From the NCBI GenBank assembly GCA_902567785.1, contig CACFOR010000005.1:1-64000 (forward strand): a stretch of 64,000 nucleotides of DNA, read 5' to 3'. Origin of the DNA: an uncultured Pelagibacteraceae bacterium. GTDB taxonomy: Bacteria > Pseudomonadota > Alphaproteobacteria > Pelagibacterales > Pelagibacteraceae. Position 1 is the stretch's first letter; every line of letters begins with the position of its first letter. The notes beneath the pieces are model-generated. The model searched no databases, was not told where the DNA came from, and was given only the letters and a program-made list of their open reading frames with translations. Shown here piece by piece: positions 41,122 to 53,808 of this stretch. The position numbers and the translations under genes were made by a program.

Positions 41122-42333
41122 TTGTATTTGGTGGTAAAAACAAATTTAACCCATACATCACAAGATAATCTTAAAAAGATTAATCCCACAGGAATTTTAG
41201 TTTTAGAAGACGGCAGTTTTTTCAGAGGTTATGGATTTGGTTTTGAAAGTACAACAACAGGAGAGGTTTGTTTCAATACGTCAATAACAGGTTATCAAGA
41301 AATAATTTCAGATCCTTCTTATGCTGGCCAAATAATTAACTTTACATTTCCCCATATTGGAAACGTGGGGACGAATAATGATGATCATGAATCTGACAAG
41401 ATCTGGACTAGGGGGGTAATTTTTAATTCTGAAATTTCAAACCCATCAAACTATAGAGCCTTAAAGCATTTAGATAATTGGTTAAAAAAAAATAAAATCG
41501 TAGGTATTACTGGCTTTGATACTAGAGGTTTAACAAACTTTATAAGAGATAAAGGAGCACCCAGAGGTACTATTGCTTATTCTAAAAAAGGGAAATTTAA
41601 TATTAGCAAATTAAAAAATTTATCAAACAAATGGAATGGCTTAAAAAATTTAGATTTAGCTGAAAAAGTTACAACCAAAAAAAATTATAAATGGTCTGGA
41701 TTTAAAACCTGGAAAAAAGAAAGTCGATTTTCGAAAAATAAAACTAAATTATTTAAAATTGTAGCAATTGACTATGGAATAAAAAAAAATATTCTAAGAT
41801 ATTTTTCGGATTTTAAATGTGAAGTGAATATAGTTTCTTGTAAAACAAGTGCAGAAAAAATATTAAAAATGAGGCCTGACGGTATATTTTTATCCAACGG
41901 ACCTGGTGATCCTGCCGCTACAGGAAAATATGCTATTGGAATTATTAAAACTTTAATTAAAAAAGAAATGCCTATTTTTGGTATTTGCCTTGGCCATCAA
42001 ATACTTGCGTTAGCCCTTGGTGCAAAAACAAAAAAAATGAAACTAGGACATAGGGGTGCAAACCATCCAGTTAAAAATTTAATTAATAGCAATGTAGAAA
42101 TTACATCTCAAAATCATGGTTTTGAAATTGTTAAAGAAAGTTTACCAAAAAATATTGAAATTACTCATAAATCTTTATTTGATAATTGCATAGAAGGTAT
42201 CAGATTAAAAAATAAACCTGTTTTCTCTGTTCAATATCACCCTGAATCTAACCCTGGGCCACAAGATAGTATCTATTTGTTTAAAGAATTTATTAATTGT
42301 ATGAAAAAAAATGCCAAAAAGAAAAGATATTAA
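41122..42333 (+). CDS. carA: Carbamoyl-phosphate synthase small subunit CarA
   Basis: Glutamine amidotransferase subunit feeding ammonia to CarB for arginine and pyrimidine synthesis. The N-terminal domain begins [19 protein letters not shown]; the class I amidotransferase triad is in [15 protein letters not shown] (Cys) and QYHPES (His, Glu), with SQNHGFEI between. Length about 403. No ATG is available near the conserved start: the frame offers a TTG at 41122 or a GTG at 41131, so the exact start is open. The 133 bases to yqeY must hold both promoters. Confidence 0.94.
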   Translation: MYLVVKTNLTHTSQDNLKKINPTGILVLEDGSFFRGYGFGFESTTTGEVCFNTSITGYQEIISDPSYAGQIINFTFPHIGNVGTNNDDHESDKIWTRGVIFNSEISNPSNYRALKHLDNWLKKNKIVGITGFDTRGLTNFIRDKGAPRGTIAYSKKGKFNISKLKNLSNKWNGLKNLDLAEKVTTKKNYKWSGFKTWKKESRFSKNKTKLFKIVAIDYGIKKNILRYFSDFKCEVNIVSCKTSAEKILKMRPDGIFLSNGPGDPAATGKYAIGIIKTLIKKEMPIFGICLGHQILALALGAKTKKMKLGHRGANHPVKNLINSNVEITSQNHGFEIVKESLPKNIEITHKSLFDNCIEGIRLKNKPVFSVQYHPESNPGPQDSIYLFKEFINCMKKNAKKKRY

Positions 42334-45300
42334 AAAAATTTTAGTAGTAGGAGCAGGTCCAATAATTATAGGACAAGCATGCGAGTTTGATTATTCTGGT
42401 ACCCAAGCTTGTAAAGCTCTGAAGGATGAGGGTTACAAAGTAGTTTTAATAAATTCAAACCCAGCAACTATTATGACTGACCCAAAAGTTGCAGATAAAA
42501 CTTACATCGAACCAATCACAATAGAAATTTTAGAAAAAATATTAATAAAAGAAAAACCTGATGCAATTTTACCAACTATGGGAGGTCAGACTGCATTAAA
42601 TTTAGCAATGGAAGCTGAAAAAAATGGTCTCTTAAAAAAATATAAAATTGAATTAATTGGAGCAAATTCTAAAGCAATTTCAAATGCAGAAGATAGAAAA
42701 AAATTTAGAAAAAATATGTCTGATATTGGTTTAGATCTTCCAAAATCAAATATAGTTAAAAACTTAAAACAAGCAAAAAAAAGTTTGAAAAAAATAGGAC
42801 TACCAGCAATCATCAGGCCAGCTTTTACTCTTGGAGGCCTGGGAAGTGGTATTGCTAAAAATAAAAAAGAATTTTTCAAAATTATAAAAGAAGGTTTAGC
42901 AGCATCACCTGTAACTCAAGTTTTAGTGGAAGAATGTCTAGAGGGTTGGAAAGAATTTGAAATGGAAGTTGTAAGAGACAAAAAAGACAACTGCATTATT
43001 ATATGTTCAATAGAAAATGTTGATCCGATGGGAATTCATACTGGAGATTCTGTAACAATAGCCCCAGCATTAACATTAACAGATAAAGAATATCAAGTTA
43101 TGAGAAATGCTTCGATAGCATGTCTTAGAAAAATTGGTGTTGAAACTGGCGGATCTAATGTTCAGTTTGCCATAAATCCAAAAAATGGAAGAATGGTAAT
43201 AATAGAAATGAATCCTAGAGTATCTAGATCATCAGCGCTAGCATCCAAGGCAACAGGTTTTCCAATAGCAAAAATTGCTACAAAACTAGCTATAGGGTAT
43301 ACGCTGGATGAATTAAAGAATGAAATTACAAAAGTAACTCCTGCGTCCTTTGAACCAACAATAGATTATGTAGTTACTAAAATTCCAAGATTTACTTTTG
43401 AAAAATTTTCAACCACACCCGCAATATTAGGAACTTCTATGAAATCAGTTGGGGAAGCTATGGCAATTGGAAGAAATTTTAAAGAATCTCTTCAAAAAGC
43501 TATTGTATCTCTAGAAGTTGGTTTTTCTGGATTGGATAGAATTTTTAATTTAAGCAAGAAAGAAATTGAAAAAAAATTAAAAGATAACATACCAAATAAA
43601 ATTTTATTAATCGCTGAAGCTATGCGAAAAAAAATTAAAATTAGTAAGATTTATAAGTTATCAAAAATAGATCCCTGGTTTTTAGAGCAAATAAAAGAAA
43701 TTGTAGATGTTGAAAATAATATATTAAAAAAAGGTTTACCCAAAAATTTTAATCAATTTAACAGAATTAAATCAATAGGATTTTCAGATAAGAAGCTATC
43801 TCAGTTATCTGGTTTAAGTGAAAAAATTGTTAAAAGAAAAAGATTAGCTTTAAAAATTTTACCAGTATTTAAAAAAGTAGATACTTGTGCGGCTGAATTT
43901 AAATCTTTTACTCCATATATGTACTCAACATATCAAAGAAATTTTATGCTTGGAACTGAATGTGAAGCGAATCCGTCATCTAAAAAGAAAGTAATTATTT
44001 TAGGAGGAGGACCTAATAGAATCGGTCAAGGTATAGAGTTTGATTATTGCTGCTGCCAAGCAAGCTTTTCTTTAAAAGAGGCAGGGTATGAAACGATAAT
44101 GATAAATTGTAATCCCGAAACTGTTTCAACTGATTATGACACTAGTGATAGATTGTACTTTGAACCTTTAATTGAAGAGTATGTTCACAACATAATTTTA
44201 AAAGAAAAATCTAAAGGTAATTTACTGGGTATAATTGCCCAATTTGGAGGACAAACTCCTATTAAGTTGGCAAAATTTCTTCATGAAAATTCATTGCCTA
44301 TTTTAGGAACTCAGTATTCTTCCATTGATCTTGCTGAAGATAGGGACAGATTTAGAAAACTTTTAATTAAATTAAAATTAAAACAAGCAGAAAATGGAAT
44401 TGCAAAATCCTATGTTGAAGCAATTAAAATTGCTAATAAAATTGGTTTACCTTTGGTTGTTAGACCTTCATATGTTTTGGGTGGGAGAGCAATGGAAATA
44501 GTGCATGAAAAGAATCAATTAAAAAATTTTGTCGAAGAAGCTTTTAAAGCTGCTGAAAATAACCCCATATTAATAGATAAATTTATTAACAATGCGATGG
44601 AAGTTGATGTCGATGCCATTTCGGATGGAAAAGATGTTTTTGTTGCTGGAATAATGCAACACATCGAAGAAGCAGGTATTCACTCTGGTGACTCTGCTTG
44701 TTGTCTTCCTCCGATTGCTATTAAAGATAAATTAATAAGTGAAATTAAAAACCAAACAAAAAAATTAGCACTAGCATTAAAAGTAAAAGGTTTTATGAAT
44801 GTACAATATGCCATTAAAAATGATCAGATTTATATAATTGAAGTGAACCCAAGAGCAAGCAGAACTGTTCCTTTTGTTTCAAAAGCAAAAGGAATTCCTT
44901 TAGCAAAAATTGCTTCGAGAGTAATGGCTGGTGAAAAATTATCAAAATTTAATTTAACAAATAAAAATAAAAACATGTTTGCTGTAAAAGAAGCTGTATT
45001 TCCATTTAATAAATTTCCGAATGTTGATGTGTTGCTAGGACCTGAAATGAAATCTACAGGAGAAGTAATGGGATTTGATAAAGATTTTGGTCTTGCCTTC
45101 AGCAAAAGTCAAATAGCAGCTGGAAATTCCCTGCCAATAAAGGGTTTGGCTTTTATTTCCTTAAAAGATAAACATAAAAATGAAGGTATAAATTTAGCAA
45201 AAAAATTAATTGAGTTAAATTTTTCGCTGTGTGGAACTCCTGGTACGGCAAATGTAATAAATAAAAACGGAATCAAATGTAAAAAAGTAAACAAAGTAAG

Positions 45301-45535
45301 TGAAGGCTCTCCACATATTGTTGATGTGTTAAATGCTAAAAAAATTGCACTTGTAATTAATACTGGAGGTGGAAAAAAAACTTCTCGTATTCAAGATTCC
45401 ACATCTTTAAGAAGAGCTACTCTAATTAATAAAGTGCCATATTGTACAAATATGTCTACCGCTTATGCTTGTTTGGAAGGTATCAAGTCACTTAAATCAA
45501 AAAAAATTAGTGTAAAAGCTATTCAAGAACTTTAA
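42311..45535 (+). CDS. carB: Carbamoyl-phosphate synthase large subunit CarB
   Basis: Two homologous ATP-grasp halves: the first starts [22 protein letters not shown], the second [22 protein letters not shown] at about residue 560. [20 protein letters not shown] and [20 protein letters not shown] are the matching metal-binding stretches. An allosteric MGS domain forms the C-terminus. The 1074-residue length is standard. The ATG is inside the last 23 bases of carA, so the subunits are made coupled. The stop overlaps the convergent neighbour by four bases. Confidence 0.97.
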   Translation: MPKRKDIKKILVVGAGPIIIGQACEFDYSGTQACKALKDEGYKVVLINSNPATIMTDPKVADKTYIEPITIEILEKILIKEKPDAILPTMGGQTALNLAMEAEKNGLLKKYKIELIGANSKAISNAEDRKKFRKNMSDIGLDLPKSNIVKNLKQAKKSLKKIGLPAIIRPAFTLGGLGSGIAKNKKEFFKIIKEGLAASPVTQVLVEECLEGWKEFEMEVVRDKKDNCIIICSIENVDPMGIHTGDSVTIAPALTLTDKEYQVMRNASIACLRKIGVETGGSNVQFAINPKNGRMVIIEMNPRVSRSSALASKATGFPIAKIATKLAIGYTLDELKNEITKVTPASFEPTIDYVVTKIPRFTFEKFSTTPAILGTSMKSVGEAMAIGRNFKESLQKAIVSLEVGFSGLDRIFNLSKKEIEKKLKDNIPNKILLIAEAMRKKIKISKIYKLSKIDPWFLEQIKEIVDVENNILKKGLPKNFNQFNRIKSIGFSDKKLSQLSGLSEKIVKRKRLALKILPVFKKVDTCAAEFKSFTPYMYSTYQRNFMLGTECEANPSSKKKVIILGGGPNRIGQGIEFDYCCCQASFSLKEAGYETIMINCNPETVSTDYDTSDRLYFEPLIEEYVHNIILKEKSKGNLLGIIAQFGGQTPIKLAKFLHENSLPILGTQYSSIDLAEDRDRFRKLLIKLKLKQAENGIAKSYVEAIKIANKIGLPLVVRPSYVLGGRAMEIVHEKNQLKNFVEEAFKAAENNPILIDKFINNAMEVDVDAISDGKDVFVAGIMQHIEEAGIHSGDSACCLPPIAIKDKLISEIKNQTKKLALALKVKGFMNVQYAIKNDQIYIIEVNPRASRTVPFVSKAKGIPLAKIASRVMAGEKLSKFNLTNKNKNMFAVKEAVFPFNKFPNVDVLLGPEMKSTGEVMGFDKDFGLAFSKSQIAAGNSLPIKGLAFISLKDKHKNEGINLAKKLIELNFSLCGTPGTANVINKNGIKCKKVNKVSEGSPHIVDVLNAKKIALVINTGGGKKTSRIQDSTSLRRATLINKVPYCTNMSTAYACLEGIKSLKSKKISVKAIQEL

Positions 45536-46197
45536 GCTTTGACTTTCCAGTCAGTTGGAAATGAAACATAATTAATTTGTAAACATCTTCTCTCTTTTTT
45601 AATTTCTTTTTTTTCCATGCCATGCCATGTGTTTGGCCCACTTGTAAAAAAATACCCATAATTATTTTTGTATGGAACTGTTTTCACTTTTTTCAGTTTT
45701 TCATCATAGAAGTCTGTTCCCAAATCTTCACTCTCATTAAATGGATTTGCAAATAAAAGGCAGGAAATTAATTTTTCTTTAATATCGCAGTGAGGTTTTA
45801 ACCAAAAACCCTGTCTATCACAAATTACTTCAACTCTTACATAAGAGTTTGAAAGATCTTTTTTTATTAATTCACTAATATAGCCATAAGTATCTTTTGA
45901 CCTGAGTTCTTCTATTAAACTGTTTAGATTTGGAAATTCTTTTGAATTGTCTTTGCTAACAAAGCATCTAAATTTTATTGCTTTTCCTCCATCTGATATC
46001 CCGGGCCTAAATTTCCCTTCACCACCATCGACAGCTCTGGTCCCATCATAATTTATATTCATTTTGGTTAAATCTGCAATCTCAGTTTTACAAATTTCTT
46101 TTATAGCATCGGCTGTTAATGGTTCATTTAATTCCCAGTGGTTAAAGGGTGAACTGTAATGCTTTGATCTTTTTTTTAAAGAATTTAAAAATTCCAT
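45532..46197 (-). CDS. 2OG-Fe(II) oxygenase-like protein
   Basis: A 221-residue protein with the double-stranded beta-helix iron pattern: His136 and Asp138 (in KPHCDIKEK), His192 (in [11 protein letters not shown]) and arginines at 203-204 that could bind 2-oxoglutarate. [10 protein letters not shown] and TDFYDEK between them fit the fold. The substrate is unknown; relatives act on proteins, nucleotides or surface sugars. It follows the ELM1-like gene by 4 bases, so the two are probably one operon. No signal peptide. Confidence 0.65.
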   Translation of the reverse strand: MEFLNSLKKRSKHYSSPFNHWELNEPLTADAIKEICKTEIADLTKMNINYDGTRAVDGGEGKFRPGISDGGKAIKFRCFVSKDNSKEFPNLNSLIEELRSKDTYGYISELIKKDLSNSYVRVEVICDRQGFWLKPHCDIKEKLISCLLFANPFNESEDLGTDFYDEKLKKVKTVPYKNNYGYFFTSGPNTWHGMEKKEIKKERRCLQINYVSFPTDWKVKA

Positions 46198-46201
46198 TAA
46201 A

Positions 46202-47149
46202 TTATTTTTTTATTTTTTTATTTAACTCAAAGGCTATTCTTTGAGCTTCATTGTGTTTATTATATGTCCAGTTTTCAATTTTTTCCCCTAAATCTCTAGT
46301 AATTCCCATTTGTTTAAATAATTCAAAAAATCTCTTAAATCTATAATTATTTCTTTTTGCTTTCATGTGGGCAACAAATATAGGTTTGCCTGAAGTTGCG
46401 GCCTCTGAAATCATGGAAGTAGAATCGCATGTTACTATTATATAATTTGCAAGTGCATATGCAGATAAATAGGCCTGCTTATCAACTTTATTTACAACAT
46501 AACCGCATGAACTCATTTCTTTTGTTGCCAAATCAATAGTTTCTTTGGGTGTTCGCATAGATGGAATTATAATTATTTTGTACCCTTGGGAAACAAAAAT
46601 GGATTTTATTTGATTAAATATATTAATTACTTGATCAGGGTTAAAACTATAATATTTATTTGGCCCTCCTAAGATTAATGATACTATTTTTTCGCTTTTA
46701 ATTTTTGCAGATAAATACTGTTTATCCTTATTTATTTCTGATTCAGTTATATAGTGAATGGCACCTTTAGAAGTATAGATATTTTCTCCTTTTAAATTAT
46801 CGTGTTCGGGAGCTACTATTGCGTCAAAGTTTTTGAAACTTACTTTTGGGTCTTGGATATGAATTGTAAATATTTTTGAATTCTTTCTTTTAAGAAAAAT
46901 TGATGGTATTACGCTCTTTCTGCCGCAGGAAATTATTATATCTGGAATTTCATTTTCAGTTATATAGATTTTATCTTTTAAAATTATTTGAGAAATAGGT
47001 GTAAATTTAGGTGGAATTAAATTCCAAGGAAAACTTAATCTTACAATTTTATGACTATACTCAGTGTTTAATGCTTTAGCCATTCCTTCCACTTGACTAA
47101 TCATTCCATGCATACCTTCAGTTAAAAGTAAGGCTTTTAGCTTTCCCAT
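46202..47149 (-). CDS. ELM1/DUF1022-like GT-B-fold protein
   Basis: A 315-residue protein resembling the mitochondrial fission protein ELM1 family (DUF1022), common in alphaproteobacteria: EGMHGMISQVEGMAKAL, PDIIISCGRKSVIPSIFL, IHIQDPKVSFKNFDAIVAPEHD, VSLILGGPNKYY and YIIVTCDSTSMISEAATSGKPIFV. The C-terminal stretch looks like a GT-B sugar-nucleotide site. The biochemical role in bacteria is not known to me. It is divergent from guaC. Confidence 0.8.
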   Translation of the reverse strand: MGKLKALLLTEGMHGMISQVEGMAKALNTEYSHKIVRLSFPWNLIPPKFTPISQIILKDKIYITENEIPDIIISCGRKSVIPSIFLKRKNSKIFTIHIQDPKVSFKNFDAIVAPEHDNLKGENIYTSKGAIHYITESEINKDKQYLSAKIKSEKIVSLILGGPNKYYSFNPDQVINIFNQIKSIFVSQGYKIIIIPSMRTPKETIDLATKEMSSCGYVVNKVDKQAYLSAYALANYIIVTCDSTSMISEAATSGKPIFVAHMKAKRNNYRFKRFFELFKQMGITRDLGEKIENWTYNKHNEAQRIAFELNKKIKK

Positions 47150-47202
47150 AGATACTTATATATATTCCAAAATTTTATTTATCCACAGCATAATAAATAT
47201 GT

Positions 47203-47230
47203 TTTACTTAAAATAATAAACGTTTATACA
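47203..47230 (+). promoter_or_regulatory. Possible guaC promoter with 12-bp palindrome
   Basis: TTTTAC near 47202-47207 and TATACA at 47225-47230 are separated by 17 bases. The 12-bp perfect palindrome ATAAACGTTTAT (47216-47227) overlaps the -10 and has the AAACGTTT core used by LacI/PurR-type regulators. Palindromes of this length are frequent by chance in AT-rich DNA, so this is only suggestive. Confidence 0.3.
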
Positions 47231-47244
47231 TCCTCTATGGAAAT

Positions 47245-48276
47245 ATGCGTATTGAAGAAGATATCAAGCTCGATTATGCCGATGTTTTATTTCGGCCAAA
47301 ACGCAGTACGCTATCTAGTCGTAAAGACGTAGAATTACAACGTACCTACAAATTTAAATACAGCAATCATCAATGGAAGGGCATTCCTATTATGGCCGCT
47401 AATATGGATGGTGTTGGAGAAATAGAGATTGCTAAAAATTTAGCTTCATTCGAAATAATGACATGTTTAACAAAACAGCATGATCTTAAAACAATTAAAC
47501 GTAATTCATCTATAAAAGGAATTCACAAGCATTTAATTCTAAGTACCGGAACAAGCAATGAAGACTATAAAAGACTTAATGAAATAATGAAAGAATGTAG
47601 TTTTTTTGAATTTATATGTATCGATATTGCAAATGGTTATTCTGATCATTTTAGTAAATTCGTAAGTTCAGTAAGAGAAAAATATCCTACTAAAACTATA
47701 ATAGCTGGAAATGTAGTCACGGCAGATATGACGCAAGAATTAGTTATGAATGGAGCTGACATAGTTAAAGTTGGTATTGGTCCAGGAAGTGTTTGTACAA
47801 CTCGAATTCAAACAGGAGTTGGCTATCCTCAGCTTAGTGCCGTTATAGAATGTGCTGATGCAGCTCATGGCTTAGGTGCTCATATAATTGCTGATGGTGG
47901 CTGTACATGCCCCGGAGATGTTGCAAAAGCATTTGGTGGTGGAGCTGACTTTGTTATGTTGGGAGGAATGTTCGCTGGCCATGAAGAAGGTGGCGGGAAA
48001 AAAGTAAAAAAAAATGGATCTCAATTTATCGAGTTTTATGGATCAAGTTCAGATACAGCACTTGAAAAACATTATGGAGGACTTTCAGATTATAGAAGTA
48101 GTGAAGGGAAAAAAGTCCAATTAAAATTCCGTGGTAAAATAAAAGATACTGTCCAAAATATATTAGGTGGGTTAAGGAGTAGTTGCACTTATGTTGGTGC
48201 CCCTTCTCTTAAACAGCTTAGCAAGTGCACAACTTTTGTAAGAGTTAACCAACAATTTAACGATACTTTTGAATAA
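47245..48276 (+). CDS. guaC: GMP reductase GuaC
   Basis: Converts GMP to IMP with NADPH, a purine salvage step. The IMPDH/GMPR barrel is complete: [18 protein letters not shown] at the start, [13 protein letters not shown], the catalytic loop [15 protein letters not shown] with Cys184, and [27 protein letters not shown] (abridged). The 343-residue length and the absence of CBS domains separate it from IMP dehydrogenase. Its first 90 codons use CGT, CGG and CGC for Arg, unlike the AGA-dominated neighbours, hinting at transfer. Confidence 0.94.
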   Translation: MRIEEDIKLDYADVLFRPKRSTLSSRKDVELQRTYKFKYSNHQWKGIPIMAANMDGVGEIEIAKNLASFEIMTCLTKQHDLKTIKRNSSIKGIHKHLILSTGTSNEDYKRLNEIMKECSFFEFICIDIANGYSDHFSKFVSSVREKYPTKTIIAGNVVTADMTQELVMNGADIVKVGIGPGSVCTTRIQTGVGYPQLSAVIECADAAHGLGAHIIADGGCTCPGDVAKAFGGGADFVMLGGMFAGHEEGGGKKVKKNGSQFIEFYGSSSDTALEKHYGGLSDYRSSEGKKVQLKFRGKIKDTVQNILGGLRSSCTYVGAPSLKQLSKCTTFVRVNQQFNDTFE

Positions 48277-48324
48277 GATTAAAATCTTTAAATTTTATTA
48301 AAAGTACCCATATTAGTTTAAAGT

Positions 48325-49275
48325 ATGAATAATAATTCAAAAAAACATTCCAAAGTCTTAATTATAGGATCTGGTCCTGCGGGGTATACTGCTGCAGTTT
48401 ATGCAGCTAGAGCAATGTTAAAGCCTATGCTTGTGCATGGTATGGAGCCTGGAGGACAATTATCAACAACTACTGATGTAGAAAATTATCCTGGATTTTC
48501 AAAAGTTATCCAAGGACCTTGGTTAATGGATCAAATGAAAGATCAAGCGAAAGCTGTTGGAACAGAAATGATTGAGGATCATATTGCATCAGTAAACTTA
48601 AAATCTAAACCGTTTGAAGCTGTTGGAGATGGTGGGCAAAAATATACCGCGGACTCAATTATTATTTCTACAGGAGCTCAAGCTAGATGGCTTAATATAG
48701 AGTCGGAACAAAAATTTAGAGGGTTTGGAGTTTCTGCATGCGCAACTTGTGACGGCTTTTTCTTCAAAGATAAAACTGTTGCAGTAGTTGGGGGAGGTAA
48801 CGCAGCTGTTGAGGAAGCAATGTTTTTAACTAAATTTGCTTCAAAGGTTAAACTAATACACAGAAGAAATGCTTTAAGAGCTGAAAAAATGCTTCAAGAG
48901 AAGCTAATGGCTAACAAAAAAATTGAAATTATTTGGGACAGTGTTGTCGAAGAAGTTATTGGAGATAGTGAGCCAAAAAATGTTAAAGGATTAAAAATTA
49001 AAAATGTAAAAACAAATAACGTAGAAGAATTAAAAATAGATGGTTTGTTTATCGCTATCGGACATGATCCGGCTACCTCTCTTTTTAAAGGTCAGTTAAA
49101 TATGGATAAAGAAGGATACATAGTTACCAAACCAGACTCTACAATCACTAATATACCTGGTGTTTTTGCGGCAGGCGATGTTAAAGATAAAATATTTAGA
49201 CAAGCGGTTACTGCAGCTGGAATGGGATGTATGGCTGCACTTGAGGCGGAAAAACATTTATCATCTAAAGCCTAA
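48325..49275 (+). CDS. trxB: Thioredoxin reductase TrxB
   Basis: NADPH-dependent flavoprotein that keeps thioredoxin reduced. FAD site GSGPAGYTAAVYAARA near the start, redox-active CATC at 139-142, NADPH site VVGGGNAAVEEAMFL, and the C-terminal FAD stretch GVFAAGDVKDKIFRQAVTAAGMG. Length 316 is standard. Its stop abuts the stop of the convergent aminotransferase with no bases between. Confidence 0.96.
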   Translation: MNNNSKKHSKVLIIGSGPAGYTAAVYAARAMLKPMLVHGMEPGGQLSTTTDVENYPGFSKVIQGPWLMDQMKDQAKAVGTEMIEDHIASVNLKSKPFEAVGDGGQKYTADSIIISTGAQARWLNIESEQKFRGFGVSACATCDGFFFKDKTVAVVGGGNAAVEEAMFLTKFASKVKLIHRRNALRAEKMLQEKLMANKKIEIIWDSVVEEVIGDSEPKNVKGLKIKNVKTNNVEELKIDGLFIAIGHDPATSLFKGQLNMDKEGYIVTKPDSTITNIPGVFAAGDVKDKIFRQAVTAAGMGCMAALEAEKHLSSKA

Positions 49276-50484
<1,209 letters not shown>

Positions 50485-50496
50485 TTATTAGTTATT

Positions 50497-52647
50497 ATGC
50501 AAAATACATATCAAGAAAAGTCCTCGGATCCAATTGATAAAGACTTTTTATTTGGAAAAAAATTAGAAGGTGGAATCAAGCTATCCACTGTGTCTGATTT
50601 TAAGCCTGCAGGCGATCAACCTGAGGCTATTAAAAAGTTAATTTCAGGAATAAAAGAGAAAAAAAATGATCAAGTTTTATTAGGTGTAACCGGATCTGGT
50701 AAAACATTTTCTATGGCAAAAATAATTGAAGCATTAAATAGACCTGCTTTAATTCTTGCTCCAAATAAAACCTTAGCTGCCCAATTATATGGGGAGATGA
50801 AAACTTTCTTTCCTAATAATGCTGTCGAATATTTTGTATCTTACTATGATTATTACACTCCAGAAGCATATGTTCCAAGATCTGACACTTATATTGAAAA
50901 AGAAGCATCAATTAATGAACAAATAGATAGAATGAGACATTCGGCAACTCGATCGCTACTTGAAAGAGATGACGTGATTATTGTAGCAAGCGTTTCTTGT
51001 ATTTATGGTCTTGGTTCTGTTGAGTCCTATAGTAAAATGACTTTGGGTGTCAAAAAAAATCATGAACATAATCGCGAACAAATAATAAAAACTTTAGTAA
51101 ATCTTCAATACAAACGAAATGATCAAAACTTTCATCGAGGTACATTTAGAGTAAGAGGAGATAATTTAGAAATTTTTCCATCTCATTTAGAAGATAGAGC
51201 TTGGAGAATATCACTATTTGGAAATAAAGTTGAAAAAATTGTTGAATTTGATCCCCTGACTGGGAATAAAACTAATGATTTAAATTTAATTAAATTATAT
51301 GCAAATAGTCACTATATAACTCCCAGACCTACTATGGAACAGGCAATTGTAGAAATAAAAAAAGAATTAGAAATTACTTTAAAAAAACATAAATCTGAAA
51401 ATAAACTTTTAGAAGCTCAAAGATTAGATGAAAGAACACGTTTTGATTTGGAGATGATAGAAGCAACGGGAACTTGCGCAGGAATAGAAAATTATTCCAG
51501 ATTTTTAACTGGAAGAAAACCTGGTGAGCCACCTCCTACTCTTTTTGAATATTTTCCAGACAATACTTTGGTTTTTGTTGATGAAAGCCATGTAACAGTT
51601 CCACAATTAAATGGGATGTATAAAGGAGATCATACAAGAAAAAAAACTTTGTCAGAGTATGGTTTTAGACTTCCTTCTTGTATGGATAACCGGCCTCTGA
51701 AATTTCAAGAATGGGATGCTATGAGAACTCAAACTATTTTTGTTTCAGCCACCCCAGGTCCTTGGGAACTTGAACAAACTTCAGGAGAATTTGTTGATCA
51801 AGTAATAAGACCTACTGGATTATGTGACCCAGAAGTTCAAATTAGGCCAGCAAAAAATCAAGTTGATGATCTTTTAGCCGAATGCAAAGAGGCAACAAAA
51901 AAGAATTTTAGATCACTTGTAACAACTTTAACAAAAAAAATGGCAGAAGACTTAACTGAATATCTTCATGAAAATGGAGTCAAGGTTAGATACATGCACT
52001 CTGACATAGATACTCTCGAAAGAATTGAAATTATGAGAGATTTAAGGATGGGTGTCTTTGATGTTCTCGTAGGAATTAATTTATTAAGAGAAGGATTAGA
52101 TATTCCTGAGTGTGCTTTAGTTGCAATATTAGATGCCGATAAAGAGGGATTTTTAAGATCTGAGAGATCCTTAATTCAAACAATTGGAAGGGCGGCAAGA
52201 AATATTGAGGGAAAAGCTGTTCTATACGCTGATAAAAAAACTAAAAGTATTGAAAAAGCAATAGAAGAAACTGATAGGAGAAGGAAATTACAATTAACTT
52301 ACAACAAAAAAAATAACATTAGTGCAACTTCTATTAAAAAAGAAATAACTGATATTTTGGAAAGTATATATGAAAGAGATTATACAAAAAATAACGTTGA
52401 TACATCTATAGGTCATAATTTAAAAAAACATTTAAAATCTCTTAAGAAAAAAATGAAAGAAGCTGCTGAAAATCTTGAATTCGAAGAAGCTGCAAAAATT
52501 AGAGATGAAATTAGAAAATTAGAAGCGAGTGAATTAGAGATTGGAATTAATCCAAAAATAAGACAGTCTAAGCTTCGAAATAAAATTTATCCTGAGGGAA
52601 GATCAACTCAAGGCAAACCAGGAATGAGACCAAAAAGAAAAAGATGA
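50497..52647 (+). CDS. uvrB: Excinuclease ABC subunit UvrB
   Basis: Damage-verifying ATPase of nucleotide excision repair. Walker A GVTGSGKT at residues 63-70, the beta hairpin region [24 protein letters not shown] (abridged), [30 protein letters not shown] and the C-terminal UVR motif ([17 protein letters not shown]) that pairs with UvrC. Length 716 is normal. It opens a tight run with an SDR gene, folB and uvrC. Confidence 0.97.
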   Translation: MQNTYQEKSSDPIDKDFLFGKKLEGGIKLSTVSDFKPAGDQPEAIKKLISGIKEKKNDQVLLGVTGSGKTFSMAKIIEALNRPALILAPNKTLAAQLYGEMKTFFPNNAVEYFVSYYDYYTPEAYVPRSDTYIEKEASINEQIDRMRHSATRSLLERDDVIIVASVSCIYGLGSVESYSKMTLGVKKNHEHNREQIIKTLVNLQYKRNDQNFHRGTFRVRGDNLEIFPSHLEDRAWRISLFGNKVEKIVEFDPLTGNKTNDLNLIKLYANSHYITPRPTMEQAIVEIKKELEITLKKHKSENKLLEAQRLDERTRFDLEMIEATGTCAGIENYSRFLTGRKPGEPPPTLFEYFPDNTLVFVDESHVTVPQLNGMYKGDHTRKKTLSEYGFRLPSCMDNRPLKFQEWDAMRTQTIFVSATPGPWELEQTSGEFVDQVIRPTGLCDPEVQIRPAKNQVDDLLAECKEATKKNFRSLVTTLTKKMAEDLTEYLHENGVKVRYMHSDIDTLERIEIMRDLRMGVFDVLVGINLLREGLDIPECALVAILDADKEGFLRSERSLIQTIGRAARNIEGKAVLYADKKTKSIEKAIEETDRRRKLQLTYNKKNNISATSIKKEITDILESIYERDYTKNNVDTSIGHNLKKHLKSLKKKMKEAAENLEFEEAAKIRDEIRKLEASELEIGINPKIRQSKLRNKIYPEGRSTQGKPGMRPKRKR

Positions 52648-53393
52648 AAAATAAAAATTTATTAATCACTGGTGCCGCAACAAGAGTGGGGAAAGCTATA
52701 GCATTGCATTTTGCTGAAAGAGGGTGGAATATTGGTCTACATTACTTTCGGTCATCATCAAAAGCTAAGCAACTAAAAAAAGTCATAGAGAAACACTGGG
52801 TAGAAGTAGCTTTAATAAAAGCTGATCTAAAAAATCCAAAGCAAACAGAAAAAATTATATCTTTAGCAAGAAAAAAACTTGGTACCATTGACTGCCTTAT
52901 TAACAACGCGGCTTTGTTTGAAAAAGATGACATTGCAAATTTTACAAGCAAAAGCTGGAATGATCATATAAACATTAATCTTCTTTCACCAACCATTCTA
53001 ATTAAACAATTTGCAAAACAAGCTCCCAAAAAAAATGTATCCAATATAATAAATATTATTGATCAAAGAATATTTAACCTTACACCTTTTTTTATGTCAT
53101 ATACTATTAGCAAAAGTGGTCTACAAACTTTAACAAAAACTATGGCTATGAGGCTAGGACCAAATATTAAAGTTAATGCCATTGCACCAGGTCCAACAAT
53201 AAAAAGCAAAAGACAAACAGATAGGCATTTTAGGAATCAAGTAAGATCTACGCTTCTTAAAAAGTCTGTTCGCTTAGAAGATATTTGTGATACCGTAGAA
53301 TTTTTGATCAATAATAATTCTGTTACTGGACAAATTATAGCTGTTGATAGTGGTCAAAATTTATCGTGGAATAGTAAAAATGAAAAAGAATAA
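52644..53393 (+). CDS. SDR-family reductase, probably pteridine reductase (FolM-like)
   Basis: A 249-residue short-chain dehydrogenase. The cofactor motif is [19 protein letters not shown]; the TGxxxRxG form is typical of pteridine reductases and favours [15 protein letters not shown] and the catalytic YTISK (Tyr-x3-Lys) follow. Position directly before folB supports a role reducing dihydrobiopterin, dihydromonapterin or dihydrofolate. The ATG overlaps the uvrB stop by four bases. A general SDR role cannot be excluded. Confidence 0.75.
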   Translation: MKNKNLLITGAATRVGKAIALHFAERGWNIGLHYFRSSSKAKQLKKVIEKHWVEVALIKADLKNPKQTEKIISLARKKLGTIDCLINNAALFEKDDIANFTSKSWNDHININLLSPTILIKQFAKQAPKKNVSNIINIIDQRIFNLTPFFMSYTISKSGLQTLTKTMAMRLGPNIKVNAIAPGPTIKSKRQTDRHFRNQVRSTLLKKSVRLEDICDTVEFLINNNSVTGQIIAVDSGQNLSWNSKNEKE

Positions 53394-53808
53394 TTTTAAA
53401 ATTATAGAACTAAAGCCGGTAAAAAATAAAAGCTTGGTTAAAAGAAGTGTGTTTATTAAAGATTTTATTATTGAAGAAATAATAGGTATTCATAAACATG
53501 AAAAAATTAAAAAACAAAAAATAAAATTTAATATAGTTTTAGATGTAAATCAAAATTTTCTTCCCGATGAAAAAAATATAAAAAGTATAGTAGATTATGA
53601 AAAAATTACAAATAAGTTAGAAAATTTAGCCAGGAGTAAAAAATATAATTTTTTGGAAAGTTTAGTTGAAGATTCTTTTAAAGAAATATTTGAAGACAAA
53701 AGAATAAACTCAGCCACGATTAAAATTGAAAAACCTGAAGCGATTAAAAATGCTAAATCAGTTGGAGTAGAAGTTTTTAAAACAAGAAAAGATTATGAGG
53801 GATCTTGA
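53380..53808 (+). CDS. folB: Dihydroneopterin aldolase FolB
   Basis: Folate-pathway aldolase that splits dihydroneopterin. The small tunnel-fold pattern is visible: [47 protein letters not shown], and IKIEKPEAI with the expected catalytic lysine. I chose the ATG at 53380, which overlaps the SDR gene by 14 bases and gives 142 residues, over the ATG at 53344. It has a lysine-rich N-terminal extension of about 18 residues. It overlaps uvrC by 14 bases. Confidence 0.82.
   Translation: MKKNNFKIIELKPVKNKSLVKRSVFIKDFIIEEIIGIHKHEKIKKQKIKFNIVLDVNQNFLPDEKNIKSIVDYEKITNKLENLARSKKYNFLESLVEDSFKEIFEDKRINSATIKIEKPEAIKNAKSVGVEVFKTRKDYEGS

Noticed and set aside
42586-42879. 97-codon minus-strand frame in carB
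   Set aside because: Shadow of carB, which is complete and conserved.
47179-47187. Perfect DnaA-box-like TTATCCACA before guaC
   Set aside because: A single copy, with about one such match expected by chance in 64 kb of this composition; no cluster of boxes, no dnaA or other origin neighbours.
47237-47239. ATG eight bases before the guaC start
   Set aside because: It is in another frame; the conserved GuaC N-terminus begins at 47245.
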